A DNA stretch of 64,000 bases. Source: Mangrovimonas aestuarii. Lineage in GTDB: Bacteria; Bacteroidota; Bacteroidia; Flavobacteriales; Flavobacteriaceae. Location of the stretch: assembly GCF_028767185.1 (NCBI RefSeq), contig NZ_JARACK010000010.1, forward strand, positions 1 to 64,000, read 5' to 3'. The position numbers and the translations under genes were made by a program. Every line of letters starts with the position of its first letter. Position 1 is the first letter of the stretch. This document shows positions 48,967 through 56,858 of the stretch, in pieces. Below the pieces are notes generated by a model. It was not told where the DNA came from. It ran no database searches and worked only from the letters and a program-made list of their open reading frames with translations.

Positions 48967-50214
48967 CTATTTCAATACAAGCTTTTTAGTTATACTTGCA
49001 TTTCCAGAAGTAAAATGAACCATATACACTCCGCTTTGTAAGTTTGAAAGGTTCAATCGTTTGCTATAAAACCCTGAATTATTTGATAGCTGTGTACGGA
49101 AGACCTCTGCACCAGTTATATCATAAATTGCAACCTTATTTTTATCGGACTCTAAGGTGTTTACATCATAAACCAAGTTAACTTGCTTATCCAAACTTGG
49201 ATTAGGGTACATACCAAAAGTTATGTTTTCGGTTACATCTTCAATACCAAGAGTTGTAGTTACATTTTCAAAAGTAAACGACACACCCCCCGTGCTACTA
49301 CCATCAAAATCAACAAAATACATTCTGTAAACAGAATTATCTTCATATTTTATGTAGTAAGCTTGAGTTGGATCTACATTGAACGTAGACGACACATACG
49401 ATTTCCAATCCCAGCCTATAGTATTGATTTCTTCAGAATAGGTTAAACTTGGGACGGTAGGCATTCCAGATGTTTCCTCATTTTGTGCTACACTTACCTG
49501 ATCACTGTGCAAAACTCCAGTGACAGGCCAGTACAAACTACCGTCACCATAGTAATCAGAAATATATTTAGTGAATACAAAATCCCAATCGGCAGTAGCT
49601 GGTTGAGCTACTACTTCAGCACCGTTTACAAGCGAATAAAAGTTATAGGTATTGTTAGGGTTATTTGAATTGGCAAGCGTTACCGTTGTATCGGCACTCC
49701 AAGTAGTTGTACCAGCATCCCAAGTAGCATATTTAAAGGTATAACCATTATAAACATCTTCGTTCATAAACTTTCGGTAAGTGCCATCAGTATATTTTAA
49801 AACAAAAATAACGGATCCCTCCACATGGTGATTTACAGGGTTATACTCTCCAAAACCATAAGACGCAGATCCATTGTCGAAAGCTCCATTCCAAGAAGTT
49901 TCACTATTGTAAAGCTGTATCCAGGATGATTGATCTGCAATTTGTATGGTATTCCAATCGGATGGATTGTCAGAGACTTCAAAAACTTCAATTCCTGCAT
50001 GGTCGTTAACACGAATCCCTATATTAAATGCTCCTGTTCTCAAAAATGCTAAATCCCAAGAATTAGCAGCATAGGAATTTGCCGTTTGTGTACTCAATTT
50101 ATAATACACTTGGTTGGCGTAAGAAGGTGTCATACTTAGATCTACTGTGATTTCCTGTGCTAAGGCTACAAGTCCAAGACAAATTGCTGCAAAGGATAGT
50201 AATGTTCTTTTCAT
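48967..50214 (-). CDS. Secreted HmuY-like protein with type A T9SS sorting domain
   Basis: The protein has 415 residues. The signal peptide ends LVALAQ. The body has HmuY-like features (SWDLAFLRTGAFNIG, and WDFVFTKYISDYYGDG). The C-terminal ~75 residues are a type A T9SS sorting domain: FGMYPNPSLDKQVNLVYD, then VAIYDITGAEVF and GVYMVHF ending KKLVLK. It would be exported to the surface or medium, unlike the lipoprotein HmuY upstream. Last gene of the operon TonB receptor-HmuY-this gene. Likely a haem-binding or haem-scavenging protein (inference from locus). Confidence 0.82.
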   Translation of the reverse strand: MKRTLLSFAAICLGLVALAQEITVDLSMTPSYANQVYYKLSTQTANSYAANSWDLAFLRTGAFNIGIRVNDHAGIEVFEVSDNPSDWNTIQIADQSSWIQLYNSETSWNGAFDNGSASYGFGEYNPVNHHVEGSVIFVLKYTDGTYRKFMNEDVYNGYTFKYATWDAGTTTWSADTTVTLANSNNPNNTYNFYSLVNGAEVVAQPATADWDFVFTKYISDYYGDGSLYWPVTGVLHSDQVSVAQNEETSGMPTVPSLTYSEEINTIGWDWKSYVSSTFNVDPTQAYYIKYEDNSVYRMYFVDFDGSSTGGVSFTFENVTTTLGIEDVTENITFGMYPNPSLDKQVNLVYDVNTLESDKNKVAIYDITGAEVFRTQLSNNSGFYSKRLNLSNLQSGVYMVHFTSGNASITKKLVLK

Positions 50215-50259
50215 AATGATTGATTTTTAATGATATTTAAAGAATGAGAATGAATATTA

Positions 50260-51678
50260 TTAATTGCTATTGTCGGTAAGCAATTCAAATTGGAATTCTG
50301 GATAACCACGAATGCCATTATCGTTGCTAAGTGCCAAGAATTTTATTTTATAAAAATTTCCATTAGGGTCTTTTAGAATGTAGAAGCGGTCTGTATACTG
50401 TTGCCCTTCAAAAACATCACGCCAATTACTTCCGATAACTCTTTGGTCTTCCTGAAGTTGAGATTCGTCTAAATCGCTATAAACAAACTCATCGTATGCT
50501 TTAATGTCAGTATCAACTTGATAAGCCGTAACTCCGCCTTTGCGATTATGAACTACAAAATCTGAATAGCCATAACTTCCATTACCCTCAATAATATTGG
50601 TGAAAACTGTAAAGCACATATCCCACTTTTCTTTTTCTGGCTCAACACTTACAGTTGTTTTCGTATTGAAACTAAAGAATGAAAAGTTGTAATCGCTATC
50701 TTTACCTATTGAAACTTCCTGATGATTGGTATCGTCAAGATTAGCATATTGAAGCACATAATTCTCGCCATCTTTTAGTACCCTAATTTTCATCCAGCCA
50801 CGGTGTTCACCAATAACCGAAGCAGTACCAACTGTTGGCGTTTCTGTTCCTATTTCATAGCCTAGGTTAAGTAAGTAAACTTTGTTATTTTCTGGATTGT
50901 CGGACACCTCTTCAATAGCCGTACCCATAATATCCCCATTAGGAGCATCTACATAAGCTTCGTTTGCTGCATCGAAAGTTCCAATAGCCACTTGTGGCTG
51001 TAGGTTGGTTACATCATCAGAATCAATAGCATCGATATCCGTGGAGTTTAATAGAGCGGCCGCCATATAAATCGACCCATTTAAACCCACTCTAAATTCA
51101 TTACCGGAATAAAAGCCTAAGTCCCATGAATCACGTTGTACCAGCGTAGTCGCATTACCGCTTAAATCAACATATACTTGATTACCTTCATTTGGCCCTC
51201 CTAGCTCAGGCTGAACAACACCCGACATTACAGGAGCACCATTAAGCACAATACTGTTATTCCCCTGTATTATGGCACCTTTATAATCTACATCAATAAT
51301 GGTAAAGGTAATTTCAGTCGTTTCGTCCAAAAAAGGATTAAGCTTATTAAATGTTATGGTGTTTGTTGTTTCACCAGTATTGATTGACAATGTCAAAATA
51401 TTATCGTTTGCTGCGGGAGTCGTTGTAAAGTCTTCACCGTAAATAGCGTTAACTGCATTTATAGCAACTGTAATTGTACCAGAATATTTTGCTGATGCCG
51501 AATAAACTAAAGGTAAATTTTGCTGCGATTCTATTTCCATCAAGTTTGCCGAAGTACTATTAAAGGCTACTACAAACGTGTCATAGTTTATACTGTCATC
51601 GTCTTTACTACAACTGTTAAAGGAAAACAGTAGTGCAAAAGCAAAGACTATTCGGATAAGTTGGTTGATTGTTTTCAT
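50260..51678 (-). CDS. HmuY-family haem-binding lipoprotein
   Basis: The protein has 472 residues, longer than the ~200 of Porphyromonas HmuY. The signal ends with the lipobox-like FNSC, then SKDDD. An N-terminal ~130-residue region (Calx-beta-like, VNAVNAIYGEDFTTTP) precedes the HmuY-like part (SWDLGFYSGNEFRVGLNG, and later KWDMCFTVFTNIIEGNGSYGYSDF, quoted as separate motifs). HmuY proteins bind haem outside the cell and pass it to the TonB receptor. It lies 5 bp after that receptor gene. The haem ligands cannot be assigned by eye. Confidence 0.85.
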   Translation of the reverse strand: MKTINQLIRIVFAFALLFSFNSCSKDDDSINYDTFVVAFNSTSANLMEIESQQNLPLVYSASAKYSGTITVAINAVNAIYGEDFTTTPAANDNILTLSINTGETTNTITFNKLNPFLDETTEITFTIIDVDYKGAIIQGNNSIVLNGAPVMSGVVQPELGGPNEGNQVYVDLSGNATTLVQRDSWDLGFYSGNEFRVGLNGSIYMAAALLNSTDIDAIDSDDVTNLQPQVAIGTFDAANEAYVDAPNGDIMGTAIEEVSDNPENNKVYLLNLGYEIGTETPTVGTASVIGEHRGWMKIRVLKDGENYVLQYANLDDTNHQEVSIGKDSDYNFSFFSFNTKTTVSVEPEKEKWDMCFTVFTNIIEGNGSYGYSDFVVHNRKGGVTAYQVDTDIKAYDEFVYSDLDESQLQEDQRVIGSNWRDVFEGQQYTDRFYILKDPNGNFYKIKFLALSNDNGIRGYPEFQFELLTDNSN

Positions 51679-51683
51679 CTCGA

Positions 51684-53822
51684 TTATATATTTAAATTAT
51701 ATGCTAGTTTTAAAAAAAATGAACGGCCATAACCACGCATAATACTGGGTTGACCATTGTTATGAGTTCCTCCCGTGCTTGAAGTTGTGGCAACACGGGT
51801 AATATCCATTAGGTTTCTGAAACCAAGAGTTACTAATAATTTGTTTTTGATAAATGGTTGTTTTACAGAAGCATCCATCCAATTATAAGCGTTGGTAGTT
51901 CCTTGAACATATACTTGTTCACCATCTTCATTGGTACTTTCTAAAAACTGACGCTCCTCTCCAACATGTTTAAAATAAACGGCCAATACCGTTAAAGTTT
52001 TCGGGATAGTGTAACTTATGTTAGCGTTAAGCTGGAGGTTGTACAGAAAATCGTCCTTAGGATTATTATTGCTGTCCAATGTTTTTGAAATACCCAACAC
52101 GCCTATACCCAATTGTGCTCTTAAAGTTTTATAGCTTAAACTGTTTTCTGTAAAAGCACCAATGGATTTGTAACGATCTATGTTATTGTATTTATAAGCT
52201 AAAGGACTTAAAGTCTCAACAGTAAGCTCTATACGATCTTGCACAGCTAAATATGAAAAGCTGATCTTATTGTTAAGACGCCAATTTTTATCCTTAAAAT
52301 TAAATTTCTTTTTAAGATGTAGGAAAGCAGACAGACCTCGTTCGGGATCTAGATCAGGATTGCCTTGAACGTTATGGTTTACATCAACAAAATAAGTAAA
52401 TAGTTCTTCGTAGTTTGGCGTTCGATTAGCAGTCCCCAAAACAGCTCTTAACTCCCATTCTTTTTTAAAATTATATTTTGAACTCAAAGAAGCATCATAC
52501 TGGTTATCGAATAAACTAGAAAAACTCACTCTTGTACCTGGCATAAATGAGAGCCTCTTGGAAAGATAAATTTCAGAAGATGCGAATACACCATAGGTAT
52601 CAAGTTGGTTTTTTACCAGCTCTATTCCCGGATCAATCGAAATGGCATAGGGAGAGCCTTCCCCACTAACAAAATCAACTTCGTAGCCAGCCTGTAGGTT
52701 AATTTTTCTTGTGTCAATAAGGTTACTGAGTGTCCCCCTTGAGAAGAATGCCGACCGTGATAGATATTCTCCTTTTTCAACGTTTTCTTTTACTTCTGTA
52801 AAAATCCTATATGTATATCGCTCTAAGTCTTTTGTTTGCTGTTGATAAGATACCGACACATTATAGTTCACCTTATTATTGATTGTACCTACAGCATTTA
52901 GATGATGATAAAAGCGACTGTTTGTGTAAACCTCATCCAAGGAACTTGGATTGATCGTTCCAGTTGCAGGGTTTTCGTTTAAATCTGGGCTTTCATCATA
53001 TTTATATATGTCTTCATTAAAGTACTCAAATTTGTAGAAAGTGTTAATTACATCACTTTTAAAGCTTAGCAGGGCTTTTGTACTGTTTTGAAGTTTGGGC
53101 AACCATTCATACCCACCAAGGCTATCGCTCAAATAATAATACTCTCCTTGCTTATCACCCTTGTAACCAGAAAAATCGTTTCGTGTATGCCCTAAACTAG
53201 CAAACCAATGGTCATTAATATTGCTACCTAGTTTAGCCGATTGAATATGTCGTCCTCCATCAAAAGCATCATATTCTCCTCCGACGGTTTCTTCTTGAGC
53301 GTATATATCAACTTCCCATTTATAGTAAGACGCCTTTTTGGTAATAATATTAATTACTCCAGCAACAGCATTCGACCCGTATTGCACGCCCATAGCACCT
53401 TCAACTATTTCTATGCGCTCAATATCGTCTAGATTAATTTGGGTAAGATCCGTATTGTTACCCATACCCTCTTCATTAACAATCGGGATATTATCCACCA
53501 ACACCTTAACATATTGTCCGTCGAGACCAAACATGCTGATCTCAGATTTACCTGTAGAGCTATTTGGTATAATATTAATGTTAAGCGTCTGGTTTAATAG
53601 GTCTGCAAGATTATTGGCTGCCTGCTGCTCAATGTCTCTTCTTGAAATAACCTCAACTTCAAAAACGGACTTTTCTACAGATTGCGGATTCAACTGCCCC
53701 GTAAGAACCACTTCCTCTAAGGATTGCATATTTGTAGTGTCCTGAACTTTCTCTTGACTGTAGGAAATGAAGAAGGAAAAAAAGAAAAAATAAAACAGAA
53801 TTTTATTTTTATTTAGACTCAT
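51684..53822 (-). CDS. TonB-dependent haem receptor (HmuR-like)
   Basis: The protein has 712 residues. The signal peptide ends SYSQ, and the plug begins soon after with no carboxypeptidase-like domain. Plug motifs are LVDNIPIVNEEGMG and IEIVEGAMGVQYGSNAVAGVINIITKK (quoted in part). The barrel ends in the aromatic-rich SFFLKLAYNLNI. It precedes hmuY and shares a divergent region with the DUF6607 gene, which defines it as the haem receptor of the locus (inference). Confidence 0.9.
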   Translation of the reverse strand: MSLNKNKILFYFFFFSFFISYSQEKVQDTTNMQSLEEVVLTGQLNPQSVEKSVFEVEVISRRDIEQQAANNLADLLNQTLNINIIPNSSTGKSEISMFGLDGQYVKVLVDNIPIVNEEGMGNNTDLTQINLDDIERIEIVEGAMGVQYGSNAVAGVINIITKKASYYKWEVDIYAQEETVGGEYDAFDGGRHIQSAKLGSNINDHWFASLGHTRNDFSGYKGDKQGEYYYLSDSLGGYEWLPKLQNSTKALLSFKSDVINTFYKFEYFNEDIYKYDESPDLNENPATGTINPSSLDEVYTNSRFYHHLNAVGTINNKVNYNVSVSYQQQTKDLERYTYRIFTEVKENVEKGEYLSRSAFFSRGTLSNLIDTRKINLQAGYEVDFVSGEGSPYAISIDPGIELVKNQLDTYGVFASSEIYLSKRLSFMPGTRVSFSSLFDNQYDASLSSKYNFKKEWELRAVLGTANRTPNYEELFTYFVDVNHNVQGNPDLDPERGLSAFLHLKKKFNFKDKNWRLNNKISFSYLAVQDRIELTVETLSPLAYKYNNIDRYKSIGAFTENSLSYKTLRAQLGIGVLGISKTLDSNNNPKDDFLYNLQLNANISYTIPKTLTVLAVYFKHVGEERQFLESTNEDGEQVYVQGTTNAYNWMDASVKQPFIKNKLLVTLGFRNLMDITRVATTSSTGGTHNNGQPSIMRGYGRSFFLKLAYNLNI

Positions 53823-53839
53823 TATTAATAGTTTTGCTG

Positions 53840-53871
53840 CAAATATAGAAACTATTTTTATTTAGATTCAA
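53840..53871 (-). promoter_or_regulatory. Promoter of the haem receptor operon
   Basis: On the minus strand TTG (53869-53871), a 21-bp spacer and TATATTTG (53840-53847) match the Bacteroidota pattern. A 6-bp inverted repeat TTTATT / AATAAA (53857-53875) overlaps the -33 end and could bind an iron regulator, though the match is weak. Confidence 0.65.
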
Positions 53872-53927
53872 TAAAGATTATTTAATTTTTAAAAAACATC
53901 ATTATCAACAAATCAACTTTATACAAA

Positions 53928-54836
53928 ATGAAAAAGTTATCCATTCTTTTAGTATTATCATTGGCATTTACCTTGAATTCACTAGGGCAAAGCAAGAAAA
54001 AGCAAGACGAAAAAGCCATCAAGGACATGTGTGGTTGTTACGAAGTAAACTTTAATTTCGTTGAAACCTTTAGCTACTCTCAGGACTCTTTATACAAAGC
54101 ATCTAAGATTAAGCATGCTAGAGGCTTAGAGTGGATTCAATTAATTGAAGACAGTAAGAATAAGATCTCTATGCAACATCTTCTTATTGTAGGAAGACCT
54201 GACACACCACACATCGTAAAACACTGGAGACAAGACTGGTTATTCGAAAATACCGACCTATACATGTTCGACCATGAAAACAAATGGAAGTACGTAAGCT
54301 TACCTAAAAAAGAAGTTAAAGGACAATGGACACAAAAGGTATTTCAAGTTGACGATAGTCCTCGTTATGAAGGAACAGCTACTTGGGTGCATGTTGATGG
54401 AAAAAGCTATTGGGAAAATACCACCGATGCTCCATTACCAAGACGTGAATACACGCAACGAAGTGATTACAATGTTACAACAAGACGCAACAGACAGGAA
54501 ATCACCGATAATGGATGGATTCACGACCAGAACAACGACAAAATTATCCGTGAAAATAATAAAGTAGACATCCTATTGGCCCAAGAAAAAGGATATAATA
54601 CATATACAAAAGTAGACGACAGTAAATGTAAAGCAGCTCAAGACTGGTGGGCAGAGAACCAATCAAAATGGGCTATTGTACGCACTAAATGGGAAAAAGT
54701 ATTCGCAAGAAAGATAGACTTGGCTTTAGAAAGTAAGGTTGATAATAAACAATTGTTTAAATACCTATTTTCTGATGACAATAGTAGCTCGGAAGACATT
54801 AGCAGCATTATTGACTCATTTATAGTTAACCAATAA
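53928..54836 (+). CDS. DUF6607-family exported protein
   Basis: The protein has 302 residues with a signal peptide ending NSLGQ. Conserved blocks include CGCYEVNFNFVETFSY, HIVKHWRQDWLFEN, TATWVHVDGKSYWENTTDAP (20 residues) and RREYTQRSDYNVTTRRNR. I recognise this as the family now called DUF6607, which often sits with TonB receptors and PepSY reductases in iron or haem loci. Biochemical function unknown. It is the first gene of a rightward operon with ankyrin, DUF2271 and PepSY-flavodoxin genes (gaps of 4, 3 and 29 bp). Confidence 0.8.
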   Translation: MKKLSILLVLSLAFTLNSLGQSKKKQDEKAIKDMCGCYEVNFNFVETFSYSQDSLYKASKIKHARGLEWIQLIEDSKNKISMQHLLIVGRPDTPHIVKHWRQDWLFENTDLYMFDHENKWKYVSLPKKEVKGQWTQKVFQVDDSPRYEGTATWVHVDGKSYWENTTDAPLPRREYTQRSDYNVTTRRNRQEITDNGWIHDQNNDKIIRENNKVDILLAQEKGYNTYTKVDDSKCKAAQDWWAENQSKWAIVRTKWEKVFARKIDLALESKVDNKQLFKYLFSDDNSSSEDISSIIDSFIVNQ

Positions 54837-54840
54837 TCTT

Positions 54841-56340
54841 ATGAGTTTCAATTTCAAACCTACATTTTTATTCATATTGGTTGTCCTGCAAGTAGCTATG
54901 GCCGTTGCCCAGGACACCAATGTGTTTTTAAGTCGTGACTTTTGGAAATCTCAGCCTACAGTAGACGATATTAAAGCCAAGATAGACAAAGGTACTGATA
55001 TAGCTCAACTTAATGGTTATGGCTTTGATGCCGTAGTCTATGCTATTTTAGAACAGGTGCACAATTCCACCATAAAATACATGTTGTCTATACCTGGCAA
55101 TGGAGTTAACAAACTTACCCACGACGGACGCACTTATATTTTCTGGGGAGCTTACAAAGGCAATATTGAGTTGATGGAATACCTTTTGAAACAAGGTGCA
55201 AAAACCGATATCACTGACGATAAAGGCAATACTATTTTAAACTTTGCCGCCTCTACTGGACAACAAAACACAAAAGTGTATGATATATGCCTTGCCAATG
55301 GTAACAATTTGGAAAAAGACCTTAATCCTGATGGGGCAAATGCATTACTTTTGGTAGCACCATACATCAAGAATAACTCCCTATTGGAATACTTTACCAG
55401 TAAGGAACTTGACATAAATAGTACCGATAAACTTGGTAACGGAATATTTAATTACGCCGCTAAATCAGGCAACATCAACTTGCTTGAATCATTAATTAGT
55501 AAAGGTGTCAACTACAAATCCCTGAATAAGGAAAATGGGAACGCCATGCTTTTTGCCGCCAAGGGAACTAGAGGCAACAGGAATGGTATAGAAATATATG
55601 AGTTTTTAGAAAAGCAAGGAATCAATCCAAATGTAATTACTTCATCTGGGACAACCCCGCTTCATATTTTAGCAAGAAACGGTAAAATTGAAGTTATCTC
55701 GTATTTCTTGGAAAAGGAGGTAAATGCTAACCAGGCAGATGCCGATGGGAACACTGCTTTTATTCTGGCATCATCTGCCAACGATTTAGCCATCGTAAAG
55801 GTATTACACACAAAAACTAAAGACATTAATACCACAAACAAGAAAGGTCAATCTGCCCTAACTATGGCCGTTGAAAACAATTCGCTTGAAGTTATTTCGT
55901 TCTTAATCAAGAACAGAGCTAACATAAATATTGTAGACAGTAAGGGCAACACATTGATGTACTACCTTATTGAATCTTATAGCCCAAGGTCTGTAAATGA
56001 ATTCCAATCGAAATTATCAGTATTGAGCGACAATGGTGTAAAAATCAATACCACTCAAGCAGATGGAAATACACTATTCCACCTTGCTGTAGAAAAGCAG
56101 GATGTGAAACTTTTAGAGCTTATAAACGGTTTTGGAATCGATGTAAACGCCACTAACAATAATGGTTTAACACCACTTCAATTAGCTGCTATGACAGCTA
56201 AAGATGCAGCTCTAATAAAATACCTTATTTCTATTGGGGCAGATAAGTCTGTAGTTACAGATTTTGGCGAAACACTTTTCGATCTAACTCAGGAAAATGA
56301 GAAGTTTAGAGACCAATCAACCATTGAATTTTTAAAATAA
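54841..56340 (+). CDS. Periplasmic ankyrin-repeat protein
   Basis: The protein has 499 residues with a signal peptide ending AVAQ. About 12 ankyrin repeats follow (for example DGRTYIFWGAYKGNIELMEYLL, GTTPLHILARNGKIEVISYFL, NGLTPLQLAAMTAKDAALIKYL, each one repeat and quoted only in part). Ankyrin arrays bind proteins. In bacteria, exported ankyrin proteins are linked to catalase protection and haem handling. It lies between DUF6607 and DUF2271 genes in a haem locus, so a scaffold or haem-transfer role is possible but unproved. Confidence 0.87.
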   Translation: MSFNFKPTFLFILVVLQVAMAVAQDTNVFLSRDFWKSQPTVDDIKAKIDKGTDIAQLNGYGFDAVVYAILEQVHNSTIKYMLSIPGNGVNKLTHDGRTYIFWGAYKGNIELMEYLLKQGAKTDITDDKGNTILNFAASTGQQNTKVYDICLANGNNLEKDLNPDGANALLLVAPYIKNNSLLEYFTSKELDINSTDKLGNGIFNYAAKSGNINLLESLISKGVNYKSLNKENGNAMLFAAKGTRGNRNGIEIYEFLEKQGINPNVITSSGTTPLHILARNGKIEVISYFLEKEVNANQADADGNTAFILASSANDLAIVKVLHTKTKDINTTNKKGQSALTMAVENNSLEVISFLIKNRANINIVDSKGNTLMYYLIESYSPRSVNEFQSKLSVLSDNGVKINTTQADGNTLFHLAVEKQDVKLLELINGFGIDVNATNNNGLTPLQLAAMTAKDAALIKYLISIGADKSVVTDFGETLFDLTQENEKFRDQSTIEFLK

Positions 56341-56343
56341 GTT

Positions 56344-56829
56344 ATGACGATGAAGTTGAAATCGATATTAGCCGCATTTTTGGTTATGGGAATAACCCTT
56401 TCGTTTACCATATCTAAGAGCCAAACCTACAAATGCATGATACAAATGACCAACTATACTGGTGAGGGTGCCTATGTTGTAGTATCGTTAATCAATCCTA
56501 ATGATGAGTATGAAGAAACACTTTACGTACATGGTGATGATGATGAATGGTATTTCGACATTACAGAATGGTGGCAGTTTTACGGGAAAAGACGTCCTAA
56601 TATAGATGCCATCACAGGTGCAACCATAAGTAGCGGACAGCGCACTATTAACGTGATAAACATAACCGACAACAAAATTGACGCTGGTTATAAGATCCGT
56701 TTTGAAACTGCAGTTGAAGATCAGCAATACCACACAAGTGATGTAGAATTTGAGCTAACATCAGAAAGCGTAAAAAGTAAAGTAGAAGGAAATGGCTTTA
56801 TCCGTTACGTACGAATAATGCCAAATTAA
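56344..56829 (+). CDS. DUF2271-domain periplasmic protein
   Basis: The protein has 161 residues with an N-terminal signal segment (about 1-26). The mature part has CMIQMTNYTGEGAYVVVSL and NIDAITGATISSGQRTINV, typical of DUF2271. These proteins accompany PepSY-type membrane reductases, as here. The segment DAITGATISSG resembles the FMN-attachment Thr motif of flavin-transferase substrates (D-x-x-T/S-G-A-T/S), so covalent flavin is conceivable (inference). Confidence 0.83.
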   Translation: MTMKLKSILAAFLVMGITLSFTISKSQTYKCMIQMTNYTGEGAYVVVSLINPNDEYEETLYVHGDDDEWYFDITEWWQFYGKRRPNIDAITGATISSGQRTINVINITDNKIDAGYKIRFETAVEDQQYHTSDVEFELTSESVKSKVEGNGFIRYVRIMPN

Positions 56830-56858
56830 AATTGATAAGTTATAAAACAGCATAAGCA

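Noticed and set aside
53857-53875. Fur box upstream of the haem receptor
   Set aside because: Only a 6-bp AT palindrome is seen, without the 7-1-7 Fur pattern. In AT-rich DNA this is weak evidence, so it is noted only within the promoter entry.
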